From: Stephanodiscus triporus
Taxonomy: Eukaryota > Bacillariophyta > Thalassiosirophyceae > Thalassiosirales > Thalassiosiraceae
Reading direction: 5' to 3'
DNA: 33,778 nucleotides
Assembly: GCA_036939755.1 (NCBI GenBank)
Contig: JALLAZ010000360.1
Location: forward strand, 1 to 33,778
Shown here: piece by piece, positions 20,190 to 30,437 of the stretch
Layout of the letters: each line of letters opens with the position of its first letter
Numbering within the stretch: position 1 is the first letter of the stretch
Notes under the pieces: generated by a model
Seen by the model: only the letters and a program-made list of their open reading frames with translations
Database searches by the model: none
Told to the model about the DNA's origin: nothing
Position numbers and translations under genes: made by a program

Positions 20190-23100
20190 GGTGAAGTTGA
20201 GGTTGACGCGGTGTTGGCCTCGGAGGAGGTGAAGTCATTGAACCACTGAGTGACAGTGGGGAAAAGGGAGGCAGGGTCAGTATCAGGATTCTCGGCGATA
20301 AGGGAGTTCAACTCGTGGTGGCGGGATGTAGGACAGATGATATAGAGAGTACTCCATTTTGGGTCGTGAGGGTGGTTGGGAGCAACGATGGTGTCAGCGA
20401 TGGCAGGAGGAGGAACATAAGCATTACAGGACGTTTGGTGGGTTCGGAGGTCGGTAGAACTGAGGAAGAAGGTAGGACAGGAGGCACAGCATCGGGACCA
20501 ACCGATGGAAGAGAGTGTGTCGATGGAGAGGGATGATAGGAGGTCATTGTGGAGATGATGCCCATGGGCCTGGGCAATGGATGCACCGAGATCATCGTCG
20601 GAGAAAAAGGGGTCACCACCGTTGTGAGAGGGGCAGGATGTGACGCAGCAGGAGAGTGGGTGTCCGGGTCCAGAGTGTGGAGAGAGATCGATGTCGTCAA
20701 CTGTGGAGGGTGGGGGTAGTAGGGTGGTCAGCTGAGGGACAGAGTTGCGGAGTGTAAGTCGGATGATGCGGAGAATGTGGGGAATGATGGAAGTGTCCAG
20801 GACTCGAACGAACACGAGTTTATCATTTGATTGGGAAGGGGATTGGATGGCACAGGAATATACTGGGGGTGAAATGGAAGTGGTGGGGAGGCCATGATCA
20901 GCGAGGCCGATTTGGAGGGTAAGGTAGAGGGAGGCATGCGGGATGTCGAGGGCGCATAGGAGGGATATGTACTGACAGGGAGGTGAGGGTTGGCTGCATA
21001 TCGAAGTTTGGGTGGATTCTGGTCGGGCGCGTTTGTTGTGCGAATATCGCAAAGTGGAAGCGCTGATGGAGAGTTGGCAGGAAGCGCGGGAGGATATATC
21101 GTCATCAGCGTCATGGCTGGTGTGGTACCCACCGTCATTGTGGGAAGAGAGAAGGGTGTCAGAAGCGTGACTGGTGGACATATCACAATCATCCGAAGAG
21201 GGGTGATTGGTTTGTGCTTTGGGTGGGGACGTAAAGGTGGGTGTAACCGTAGTGATGAGGTGGGGTGGGGAGGAGGGTGAAGGTGAACCATGAGCAAGAG
21301 GCGTGGTAGGTGAAGTGGTAGGAGGCGTGATGGGGGAACCAAAGACAGGAGGAGTGGTTGGTGGGGCGGTAGGAGACGCGACGGGTGCAGTGGTGGGAGG
21401 GTCCAGAGGTGAGGTAGGGATTGGGAAGAAGGTGTAGTCGTCGGACGGGTGTAAGCCCAAGTCCAGCATTCGCGTCGTCGCCGCAAGGCGTTTTGTTTTA
21501 ATAGTATCAGGAAGTTCGTCAAAGTAAAAGAATTCGTTGATGTTTCGATTGGAGCAAAAGGAAATGCCGGACACCTCGCGTACTCGATGGCTCGGGTTGG
21601 TTAGGTTGGATGCTTCCTTTGGGCAATTCTCGTTCATGAAGGTGACGTCGTCAGGTGATTGGATATGAGGGTAAAAGCTTGTAAAATACGACCAAGCTTC
21701 AACTTCGGTGTGAAATGATTTGTGAATGTTGAAAGGTACATTGGAGATGCGGGCACGAACACCATCGTCGTTGAAATTCAGTTGAAAGATACCGGCACCA
21801 GCAATGCCGCCTGCGCCATTTACGATGACATAAAATTTGAGAACAAGTTGTGATTGAAGGGCCAAAGAACTGCTCTTAGCGATTCGATACACAGTGGAAC
21901 TGCGATCATAGGCTGAGGCGGGGTGGGGTTGTTGTTTGCGACCGCGTCCACGACCAAGCGGAAGGGTGGGGACAGGTGGGGGAGTTCGAAGAGACTGGGC
22001 GGCGGGCGGGGGGATCGTAGGGCGTGTTGGGCGCAGGTTGATTTTAAGGGCGTTGGCCTCGATTATCCGCGATTGGACATAATCCGCAGTGTAGTAAGAT
22101 GTTTCGCGGGTGGCGCGGAAGATACAAGTGAGGTGGGGAGCGCCGAAGCCAGAGGAGAAGTCGAGGAGGATTCCAAAACAGGTACCGAAGGAGTTGATGG
22201 CGTTAAGGAGATAAGAACGCGTCTGTAATATATTGACATGGATAGGAACATGGCGGATAATCTTGAATTTGGTGGTGTCAAAGAGGGGGTTGTGAGCAGC
22301 ATCGATACGTCGTGCGAGGATGTGGTGGTCTTGGGCGGTAACGGGTTGGTTTGACACGAACTTGGTGAGTGGATGGAGGCGAATGGAGAGGCGGTCAGAT
22401 GAGGTGCCGCAGATGGGGAGGATTGCAGAGTGTTTCAGACACACATGATGAATAGCGTCACGGAGGAGTTCGTAGTATGGTGCAGCCTTGGATAGGACGA
22501 CGCCAAGGAGAGGGCGAATGTAGGCAGGGTTGGGAGGAGAGCCGGCGCGACGATTGGTGGTGGGAGAGATTCCGAATCGAACTTTCTTGATTGAGATCAG
22601 GCGACTGATATCAAATCGGGATGTGAAACGAGCCAGTTCGGGAGGGAAGGGTTGGTGGGGTGGGAAGGAGGAGTAGAGGGAGCGGACTTGTAGGAAGATG
22701 AGATATCCAAGGTGGCGCAAGGTAAGTATATTGTCTTGGCTTCGCTCGCCAAGGAGGAGGGAAACGCTGATGCCTTCGAGGAGGAAGTCCAGAGACTCCT
22801 CCATATCGTTGACGAAGGGAAGGGTGACACGAAAGTGTTCGGCGGCAGGAGGGAGGTGGGGGATGGTGTGGAAAAAACCCGGTCCATCGAGTCGCGAGTG
22901 AACGAGGCCTTGGAGGATATCGAGGTGGCGGCGAACTGTGTGTTTTGGTGGTGAGGGTGAAGTAGTTGGGTTAGTCGAGTGGGGGGAAAGAAAGGCGTAG
23001 GAGAGGAACAAGTCGCCGAAGGTGCGGGACTTGACGGCGTGATCGAAACTGAGGATGGCGAGACGGTCGACGGGGAAGGGGAAGGCACAGCTGGAGATGA

Positions 23101-24817
23101 TGGCGTCGAGCACGATTTCGAGGGTATCAAGGTCGGGGGAGTGGTCGCAAGAAGCCGTCGCTTGGATAGAGAACTTAAGCACGACGAACGGGCGGTTGAT
23201 GAGGTCCCGCTTCCAAACTCTGCCTTCATTGACACGACGGGCTTGGATGGATGCTGAAGACGCGCGGTGGCAGTTGAGGTCGGAGATAGTCGTGAGTGAG
23301 CTGGAGTGTGGGGAATCGGCGCTGGAAGAGGTGGGGTCGGGGGGAAGGGAGAAATCATTCTGTGAGTAGGCAACTTCTTCGAATTCATCGTCTTCGAGGG
23401 AGGAGGAGGGGGTGTGGGGAGAATTACCGAGTGGAGGGGCGGCGGGAGGGGTGGATCTGGCGGCGGGACGGGTCGGGACGGCGGGGGAGAAGGAGTTGTC
23501 GACGAGACGTTCGGGACCGAAGGTAGGGAGGGAGGTGTCAGAAGGACGAATGGAATCGACGATGGGACGGTTGGGATCGACGGGGGGGGAGTCAGCCGGG
23601 GGAGGGACAGCGGAGGCGGCAGGAGGGCCAGTAGGATCGTTGGTGGGGGTCGTAGCGTCAGGGGTGCGAACGTCGATGGTAGGACGGTTGGGAGTGATGG
23701 GGGTGTAGGGAGGGGGGGGGTGGGGGTAGATGGTAGATCCCCCAGGGTTGGGGACGCAGGGAGTGGGGGGATGAGGGTAGATGGTGGATCCTCCTGGGCC
23801 GACTTCGAGCCAAGGGTTGTCGGTGGGAGAGCCGTGGCGTAGAGTGTTGGAAGCGGTGGCGGGGGTGGGGGCGGTGAACTGGCGAAGGAGGGCGTTGAGA
23901 GCGTCCGCGAGGGCGGGGTTGGCAGAGACAAGGGTGGCAAGGTGGGTGGGGTCGAATGGTGCGGTCGGGGAGGCGAGCGCGGGCTGGGCCTCGGGTTCGA
24001 GGATGGGAGAAGGCATGGCGAAGGGGAGGGAGGGGATCAATTGACGCTGGAAATGAGAAAATGTGAGCAAAAGGGGGTGAGGCCAAGGCGGGGGAGGGGG
24101 GGGGGGAAGTGCAAATAGGCGAGGAGGAGAAAGGGTGAGCGCAAGAAATGGGAAAAAGGGTGAGGTCGGGGGAAGGGATGGGGGCTGAAGGAATGTCAAG
24201 AGAGGGGGGTAACATCGAACTTGGGGCTGAAGGTTCCTCAACAGATGGGGATTCGGTTGAGCCCGGAGTGTGGAGGAGGGGCGGGGTGGCGGAAGGTGGA
24301 ATGGGAAGGGGTGGAGAAAAGAGAAGGGGGGGGGGGCAGAGGCGGCGCTGGAACGGGAGGGAGTAAAATGGCGGGGGTTCACAACCGTTGTAGGGAGGAA
24401 CTGGTATGGTGGGAGCGTGGAGGGCTTGAGGAAAGGGAGGGGACCATGGAAATAGGCGGCGGAAATGGTTGTGGTGGAAAACGACGCTGAAGGGGTCGGA
24501 TTGAAAGGAGGAAAATGGGGGGAGGAAAAGGTGAGAGGAACGTGAGGGTAGCAGTAATTTTCTGGTAGAAAAAGTGAGGGTAGGAAGCTGAGAATGGTTA
24601 GGAGAGGGCGCAGGGCGGAGTGAGTGAAGGTGATGGAGGAGGGAGTGTAGGGCGGAATGCATCGGCGCGCGGGCGCGGAAAGAAAAAAGAGAACCACGGA
24701 AATGAGTAGGATGGGGGTGGTGAGGAATGGGGTGGAGCAGGCGGCGTGCCAGGGCGGTGGTTTACACGGGAGGATGCCGTCGATGTAGTGGTAGCGGTTA
24801 GTTGTGTTAGTCATCAT
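20186..24817 (-). CDS. retrotransposon ORF1: Pro-rich protein with possible RNase H1-type hybrid-binding domain and zinc finger
   Basis: 1543 residues. The first 500 or so are very rich in Pro, Ser and Thr. A helical region follows ([16 protein letters not shown] onward). Near residues 990-1045, [11 protein letters not shown]...GIFQ...[13 protein letters not shown] resembles the small 'viroplasmin/RNase H1 N-terminal' fold, which binds RNA-DNA hybrids or RNA and has the pattern YyvVvnG..G.y...V....yksF.t..eA..Fl. Another Pro/Thr-rich linker follows. Near 1442-1465 there is a C-x2-C-x12-H-x3-C zinc finger. ORF1 proteins of LINEs bind their RNA, and this one has the parts for it. An in-frame TAG lies two codons upstream of the start, so the N-terminus is complete. 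The stop overlaps the ORF2 start by one base on each side (ATGA). Confidence 0.8.
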   Translation of the reverse strand: MMTNTTNRYHYIDGILPCKPPPWHAACSTPFLTTPILLISVVLFFLSAPARRCIPPYTPSSITFTHSALRPLLTILSFLPSLFLPENYCYPHVPLTFSSPHFPPFNPTPSASFSTTTISAAYFHGPLPFLKPSTLPPYQFLPTTVVNPRHFTPSRSSAASAPPPFSFLHPFPFHLPPPRPSSTLRAQPNPHLLRNLQPQVRCYPPLLTFLQPPSLPPTSPFFPFLALTLSPPRLFALPPPPPPPWPHPLLLTFSHFQRQLIPSLPFAMPSPILEPEAQPALASPTAPFDPTHLATLVSANPALADALNALLRQFTAPTPATASNTLRHGSPTDNPWLEVGPGGSTIYPHPPTPCVPNPGGSTIYPHPPPPYTPITPNRPTIDVRTPDATTPTNDPTGPPAASAVPPPADSPPVDPNRPIVDSIRPSDTSLPTFGPERLVDNSFSPAVPTRPAARSTPPAAPPLGNSPHTPSSSLEDDEFEEVAYSQNDFSLPPDPTSSSADSPHSSSLTTISDLNCHRASSASIQARRVNEGRVWKRDLINRPFVVLKFSIQATASCDHSPDLDTLEIVLDAIISSCAFPFPVDRLAILSFDHAVKSRTFGDLFLSYAFLSPHSTNPTTSPSPPKHTVRRHLDILQGLVHSRLDGPGFFHTIPHLPPAAEHFRVTLPFVNDMEESLDFLLEGISVSLLLGERSQDNILTLRHLGYLIFLQVRSLYSSFPPHQPFPPELARFTSRFDISRLISIKKVRFGISPTTNRRAGSPPNPAYIRPLLGVVLSKAAPYYELLRDAIHHVCLKHSAILPICGTSSDRLSIRLHPLTKFVSNQPVTAQDHHILARRIDAAHNPLFDTTKFKIIRHVPIHVNILQTRSYLLNAINSFGTCFGILLDFSSGFGAPHLTCIFRATRETSYYTADYVQSRIIEANALKINLRPTRPTIPPPAAQSLRTPPPVPTLPLGRGRGRKQQPHPASAYDRSSTVYRIAKSSSLALQSQLVLKFYVIVNGAGGIAGAGIFQLNFNDDGVRARISNVPFNIHKSFHTEVEAWSYFTSFYPHIQSPDDVTFMNENCPKEASNLTNPSHRVREVSGISFCSNRNINEFFYFDELPDTIKTKRLAATTRMLDLGLHPSDDYTFFPIPTSPLDPPTTAPVASPTAPPTTPPVFGSPITPPTTSPTTPLAHGSPSPSSPPHLITTVTPTFTSPPKAQTNHPSSDDCDMSTSHASDTLLSSHNDGGYHTSHDADDDISSRASCQLSISASTLRYSHNKRARPESTQTSICSQPSPPCQYISLLCALDIPHASLYLTLQIGLADHGLPTTSISPPVYSCAIQSPSQSNDKLVFVRVLDTSIIPHILRIIRLTLRNSVPQLTTLLPPPSTVDDIDLSPHSGPGHPLSCCVTSCPSHNGGDPFFSDDDLGASIAQAHGHHLHNDLLSSLSIDTLSSIGWSRCCASCPTFFLSSTDLRTHQTSCNAYVPPPAIADTIVAPNHPHDPKWSTLYIICPTSRHHELNSLIAENPDTDPASLFPTVTQWFNDFTSSEANTASTSTSP

Positions 24818-24829
24818 ATCCTATTTATA

Positions 24830-24837
24830 TACGATAC
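24830..24837. repeat. target-site duplication (5' copy relative to element)
   Basis: TACGATAC directly outside the ORF1 end of the retrotransposon, identical to 16408-16415. Removing the element and one copy gives a continuous 179-bp intergenic region between SEC5 and bioA. Confidence 0.8.
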
Positions 24838-24869
24838 TTTACCTAGGTAGGCCACTTCACCACCAGCAA

Positions 24870-26745
24870 ATGCCATCCATGATAAGCATCCTTTTGCGAG
24901 GCTCGGGCCGGAGATCTAAGTTCCGCCGATGTTTCCTTTCCACAGAAGCTGCTGAGATCAATAAGAGTGGCTGTTACAGCGAAAACGACGATGTCATCAG
25001 CACAGCAAATTTAGCATCGCGATCTTTATTTCAATCAAAAGTCTGCCAATGTCCCGATCCTCGAAATTGCTCCAAAGCATGCGAATCCCTCCTTCACATA
25101 GATCGACACCACGTCCTTCATCCCTACACGTCCATGTTAGAGCCACTGCCTACATTTCCTGTTCAAAGCGCAAATGGAGTGCATATCACATTAAACGATG
25201 GTCGAAATCTTGTTGATGGCATGTCGAGTTGGTGGGCAGCTGTGCACGGATATAGGAATCCGGTGTTGGATCAAGCCATGAAAGATCAGATAGAGAACTG
25301 CATGAGTCACGTCATGTTCGGCGGATTGACTCATCGACCGGCGGTGGAACTGGCGGCGAAGTTATTACAGTTGGTGAATAATGATCACCAAAATTATTCT
25401 ACAATAACAGCAACGACCCCAACTGTTGACCAGGAGGGACTCAAGGAGTCATCATTATCAGACGATTGCTCCTTTGACTTAGACAAGATGCGAAACGAAT
25501 ATCATCTCACCAAAATATTCTTTAGCGATTCCGGTAGCATTGCCGTCGAGGTGAGCTTGAAATAAGATGAGATTTTTGATAGGCGCCTTCGCAGGATAAC
25601 TCATGTTATGTTTTCGTTGTTCCCTTGTAGGTGGCAATGAAAATGGCAATCCAGTATTGGAATCATGATCAGCCCAGGAAGAACAAATTTCTAACGTTCC
25701 GAAATGGATACCACGGTGATACCATGGGCGCAATGAGTGTATGCGATCCCGTGAATGGGATGCATTCCATGTTCGCTGGGATTTTGGCAACTCAGCTGTT
25801 CGTGCCCTCCCCCACGGGTCCTGATCCGTCGCATTCTCGGGAAACTCTGGCGCAAATGGAAATGATTCTGCAAGAGCATCATCACGAGTTGGCTGCCGTT
25901 ATTATTGAGCCGATTGTGCAAGGCGCGGGGGGGATGAAATTTTATCACCCGCAAGTGTTGATGAAGGCACGAGAATTATGCGACCGCTACGAAGTGCTGT
26001 TGATATTTGACGAAATTGCGACAGGGTTCGGACGGACGGGGACTCTATTCGCTGGGTGGCAAGGAGGGGAATCCTACAAGCCTTGGTCATCGTTCGACGG
26101 CGATTGCATTGACGAGGACGCCAAGAAGAGCGATCGGAGCCATCGGGATGATCATGATGGAATAGTGTACCCGGACATACTCTGTCTCGGGAAAGCCCTC
26201 ACGGGTGAGTCGAATGGTTTTGATTCTCTTTGCTTTACATGCTGACAGTTGAGCTCAATAATAAGCTGTATTGCTACGCCAAAGGCGGATACGTGACGCT
26301 CGGGGCCACGCTGACCACGAACGAAGTAGCGCGCGGAATCTCATCGGGCGGAGGTGTCTTCATGCACGGACCTACCTTCATGGCAAATCCGTTAGCGTGC
26401 TCGGTATCACTGGCATCCGTCAATCTGTTGATGTCATCGCCGTGGGAGGAACGGGTAAGAAGGGTGGAAAGGGAATTGATCAAGCACTTGTCTCCATTGG
26501 CTGATTTGAATTCGACTGTTCGAGAGGTGAGGGTGCTCGGCGCCATCGGAGTGTGCGAATTACACAAAGGATTAGACAGAGATGCAATGGCGCGAGTGCA
26601 ACGACAACTGGTAGAAGAGGGAGTCTGGCTTCGTCCCTTCGGAAAGTTGCTGTATACGATGCCTCCATTCAACTGCGAGGAATTGAAGGACGAGCACGTG
26701 AAACAAATTGGAGATGCTATGTTCAGGGTTGCATCAAAGCTATAG
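24870..26745 (+). CDS. bioA: adenosylmethionine-8-amino-7-oxononanoate aminotransferase (BioA)
   Basis: Three exons, 24870-25550, 25631-26204 and 26285-26745, with two GT-AG introns of 80 nt each; 571 residues. BioA is the PLP enzyme that turns KAPA into DAPA in biotin synthesis, using S-adenosylmethionine as amino donor. The hallmark [20 protein letters not shown] and [12 protein letters not shown] are near-perfect. Further matches are [20 protein letters not shown] (across intron 1), [39 protein letters not shown] with the PLP aspartate, [11 protein letters not shown] (PLP lysine, across intron 2) and [13 protein letters not shown] loop of about 30 residues ([19 protein letters not shown]) is inserted before the lysine. 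The first 30 residues are Arg/Ser-rich without acidic residues, which fits a mitochondrial transit peptide. A TATA-like sequence at 24822-24831 lies at the retrotransposon end, 39-48 bases before the ATG. Confidence 0.95.
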
Positions 26746-26816
26746 CGAGTTTATTTTACACATAATAACTACTCTTTCTGCATAATTCATGACTCCTAAA
26801 CCGCACGAATCATCTC

Positions 26817-28829
26817 TCATTGAAGAGGAGTAAGCAACAATGGTTCCCCCAACGAAGACGACGCAAACGTGTCATTCCCATCACGAAATACGGGTGCATC
26901 CCATTCAAATTGCTCCTCGGTCATCGATATGCCGGGATTGGTTTTGCCTCGCCGCCACGGCAATCTAGGGGTGATCCAACGCCAGCGAGTCACTTCGCAT
27001 TTGTCACCGAACCGGTAGGCAACCAGTCCCAATAGAATAACACCGAGCCCGGCGATGTCGGAATCCTTCAATGGCGTCGACCCGGGAATGAAGGGCAGGG
27101 AGAACACTAGGTTTCCTATGGGCACCATAACAGTGGACGCCATGAACAATACATTGGCGGAGCCGAATCTGCTCGCGAGGAATGGAACGAGAAAGGTCAG
27201 TTTCTTTTTTATTGTGATAAAACGTAGAGCACAATTCCATAGAATGATACTACTCACTTGAGGATGTAAACTATGAGGATATTAAAACAGACATTGAAGA
27301 CGAGGAACACGTTCGCGTAAAGCGGCGCATCGTGACATCCATCGTCCGGATGGCATCCGGACGTGATGGTGCCTATTCCGAAATAACACTTGATGCCGTC
27401 CGCGATGTTGCTCGGCAGATCGCGGGGCGCGACGGGCGGGTCGGAGGTCATGCCGGCGGGTACGCTCAGCGCGATCGAAAAGAGGAATTGGAAGAGAGCG
27501 ACCCAACCGTTCAAGAAGATGGGATCGATGCCGCCCGTACGCGATCCGACGCCGCTCAGCGTCATTTCTTTGTAGATGGACGAGAGCGTCATCGGAATGC
27601 AGGCGAGTATCGTCGTGGCCGACCAGATGAGGAGGGTCGCGGAGTTCGTGCCGGAGGACGACGACTCGTCCGAGTCGGACGGCACCCATCGGCAGAGCTC
27701 GCCGTGCCGCGTCGACGGCGAGGAGGAGTCGCCCTCGCTTCCCGCCAGGGACAGCAGCGACGTCCACGAACCCTCGCCTCCGTCGCGTACCCCACCGCCT
27801 CCGCCTCCGCCTCCGTCCGTCCGATGACTCGAGCACCCCGACTCGGTCGTCTCCTCCCCGCAGAGCGCGCAATACTCGTCCACGTCGTGCGCGACGCACG
27901 CGAAGTCCGCGTCGTGTCGACGCGTGACCAGCGGCTCCAGGACCGCCAGTATCCCCATCACGACAACGGCCGACCCCAAGTACTGGTGCGCGGCGTACAC
28001 CTCCCCCTTGATTTTACTCGACAGGAACATGGATATCGGTATCGCGGCCTGGGGGAGGAGTATCAGGAGGGATCCCGGGAGGTATACCGCCGCGAACGTG
28101 AACAGCGTCCCCGCGAGGCAGTCGAGGAGTCCCATGACGACGAACGGCCGTTTGCTCATGTTCGTCACCTCGGGGGGGATGGCGTCGCTCATGAGGCCGT
28201 ACCTCCCGACGGGGAGGATGTAGGCGAAGCAGAGCGGGACGTATACGAAGCTTGTGTGTCATCGTTGTCGTCGTTGTCATTGTTGTTGTTGTTGTTTTGG
28301 CGTTTGCCCGAACGACCATCGAACATACTCTTATCATCAGAACGCGGGATAAAGAACACGACGCGAGGGGGGACGAAAATGACCGACGGGGCGAAAAGAC
28401 GCTCACTCACTTTTGTATGAGATTCATCGAATTGGGGTAATTGTACATGGGTATTGCCTGCAGCTTCTGAAATATCTTGTTGCCGGTCCCGACGATCACC
28501 ATCAGGAGGAAGGCCATCAGCAGTTTCGCCTCCCGTCCCCGGACGACGTCTTCGTCGTGGTCCGTCCGCGTCGTGGCGCCGGCGGGAGAAGTCGTCGCCG
28601 CCGTCGAAGTCGCCTTGTCGGAGGAGGCGGGGGCGTAGTTGGCTATCTCCTCGAAGAACTCGTCGTCGTCTACGCCGCGAGAAGAAGGCCAGGTGGCGGC
28701 CGTCCCGGCCCTGCCGACGTCGACGTCGTAGTAGTCGCGATCGCGGACGACGCCGTCCGACGACGGTTCCAACTCGAACCTGAGGCTGTCCGCCGCCATG
28801 ACCGGCCGCCGCTGCGATTTCCTCGTCAT
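26817..28829 (-). CDS. CRT-like transporter (chloroquine-resistance-transporter family, DMT superfamily)
   Basis: Three exons, 28829-28411, 28250-27258 and 27168-26817; introns of 160 and 89 nt, both phase 2; 587 residues. CRT and plant CLT proteins are ten-helix carriers of the drug/metabolite superfamily that move peptides, thiols or amino acids across vacuole or plastid membranes. Recognised stretches are GTGNKIFQKLQAIPMYNYP (helix 1, crossing into NFVYVPLCFAYILPVGRYG), LLILLPQAAIPISM, QYLGSAVVVMGILAVLEP, SIYKEMTLSG, DPIFLNGWVALFQFLFS, DDGCHDAPLYANVFLVFNV, KFGSANVLFMASTVMVPIGN and VILLGLVAYRFG. The N-terminal 100 residues are polar and acidic. A Gly/Ser/Asp-rich loop of about 90 residues with several Cys separates the two halves. 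The gene converges on bioA with a 71-base gap and is divergent from the BTB gene. Confidence 0.88.
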
Positions 28830-29121
28830 GTCTTCCTTATCCCTATCTCCTCCCCGTCCTCCTCCTTCTTCTCATAGAAATGGGTGATTGTGAACGGAGA
28901 AGGAATCCGAACAACGTTGACGGAGACGTTGTGTTGTTCCGATCGAAGGGGGGGAGCTAAATTCTCTATTTCTCGAATACGCCCCCCCCCCCGAAAATTT
29001 TCAGGGAAGAAAAACGAGTCATTTCGTCCCCAGTGACAATAAAAATGGACTCTGGGGGGAAAAGAGAAGAATACCATACGATACCTGAAGAAGACCGCAC
29101 CACACAAAAAACAACCATGCG
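28830..29121. promoter_or_regulatory. shared promoter region of CRT-like and BTB genes
   Basis: The gap between the divergent start codons is 292 bases. It has an 11-C run at 28982-28992 but no clear TATA box. Directly before the BTB start there is a two-codon upstream ORF (ATG CGA TGA at 29117-29125), whose stop overlaps the main ATG. Confidence 0.5.
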
Positions 29122-30400
29122 ATGAATGGCAACAGCGGAAAGGGCGGCGGAGTCGCGAGAAGCAACGGCGGAGGCGGAGAAGGAGGCCATCATCAGAATC
29201 AGCATCATCAGCAGCATCATCACAGCGCCGCCCGGAAGCGATCGCGGACCAATTCCAACCTCTCCTCCCAACCCGCCGCCGCCGCCGCCGCCAATCACGG
29301 CAACTATGCCGCCGGCGGCGGCGGCGGCCACGCCCACACCCCGCCGCCGGACGCGAATCATCGACGCGCTCACGGTCAAAATGGCAGCGGAAGCGGGAGC
29401 AGCGGCGGCGGCGGCGGTGGCCACGGCGGCATCGTCAGGGGCAACAACGGCGGCGTCTGCGGCGGAGGCGGCGGCAGGTTCGCGTTAATCGACAAGGACG
29501 ACCGTCTCCTAAGGCTCAACGTGGGAGGTCACCCCTACGACGTCGTCAGGACGTCCATACCGCTCCTCGAGACGATGATGACCGACCGGTGGCTCGTCAG
29601 CGGCTGCCTCGTCGACGCCGACGGACGAGTGTTCATCGACAGGGACGGCGACGCCTTCGGGGACGTGCTGCGGTACCTCCGAGGCGGGGCCGACTTCCTC
29701 CACGGCCTCGTCGGGGGGGAGGACGGCGGCGGCGGCGCGTGGGGGGGCGGCGGGCGCCATCGTCGCGGCGGCGGAGGCGGAGGCGACGACGGATTGGAAG
29801 GAGACGGATCCCGCCGATGGGGAGGCGCGGACTACTACTACGACTTCGGCCCGTCGGGCGGCGGGAGCGGGAGTGGCGGGAGCGCGCCCCCCCGCCGCTC
29901 GGACAGGCTACGCAGGCTCCGTACGGAGGCGGACTACTACGGCCTGCACGGGCTCGTGCACGACATCGACGTTCTGACGGTCGGACGGCGGGTGGCGTTC
30001 GACGCGATGGGGTGGGGACGGGTCGCGGGCGGATGCCTGCCGAGGGATCACCGTCGTCGACTTCGTAGACTGATGCTGCGGGGGGGGGAGGGGGCGGGGG
30101 GACGGCCGCACGTCCGCGGCGACGACGACGCCGCCGCCGCCGCCGCCGAAAATGACGATGATGTCGCCATCCAGGAGGTGGATGATGACAATAACGGCCG
30201 GCGCGATGGCGGAGATGACGACGACGACGACGAAGACGAAGACGAGGATGGGAATGACGACGACGACGACGACCACGAGAATGTCGTCGACGAAGAGGAG
30301 GAGGGTGCGGAGGAGGAAGAGGAGGAACACGACAACGAAGAGGGAGAAGAGGAGGAGGAGGAGGACGAAAACGACCACGAAGATGACGTCGACGACGAGG

Positions 30401-30437
<37 letters not shown>

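Larger units (their letters stand above)
16416..24829 (-). mobile_element. two-ORF non-LTR retrotransposon with C-terminal restriction-like endonuclease
   Basis: The element is 8414 bp, bounded by the 8-bp duplication TACGATAC. In sense (minus strand) order it has 12 nt of 5' leader, ORF1 (1543 codons), ORF2 (1247 codons), a 3' leader of about 20 nt and a short TA repeat instead of poly(A). Reverse transcriptase motifs and a PD-(D/E)XK-like signature after them place it among endonuclease-C-terminal LINE-like elements (R2/NeSL/CRE-type groups); no apurinic endonuclease domain is seen. Both frames are free of stops and frameshifts, and the duplication is perfect, so the insertion is probably young and possibly active. 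The sense strand is strikingly pyrimidine-rich, unlike the neighbouring genes. A truncated 5' end cannot be excluded, but an in-frame stop (TAG) just before the ORF1 start shows that ORF1 is complete. Confidence 0.88.

Noticed and set aside
22597..23940. 447-codon open frame on the minus strand overlapping ORF1 of the retrotransposon
   Set aside because: It runs in another frame of the same strand and consists of Pro/Ser/Thr/Leu low complexity produced by the pyrimidine-rich sequence. ORF1 has the zinc finger and ordered segments; this one has none.
23658..24662. 334-codon open frame on the minus strand within ORF1
   Set aside because: Same cause as above: low-complexity shadow of the pyrimidine-rich sense strand, without recognisable domains.
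24804..24869. Upstream extension of bioA to 24804
   Set aside because: The added codons lie in the retrotransposon end and target duplication, so they cannot be an ancestral part of the protein. The Met at 24870 begins a good transit peptide.
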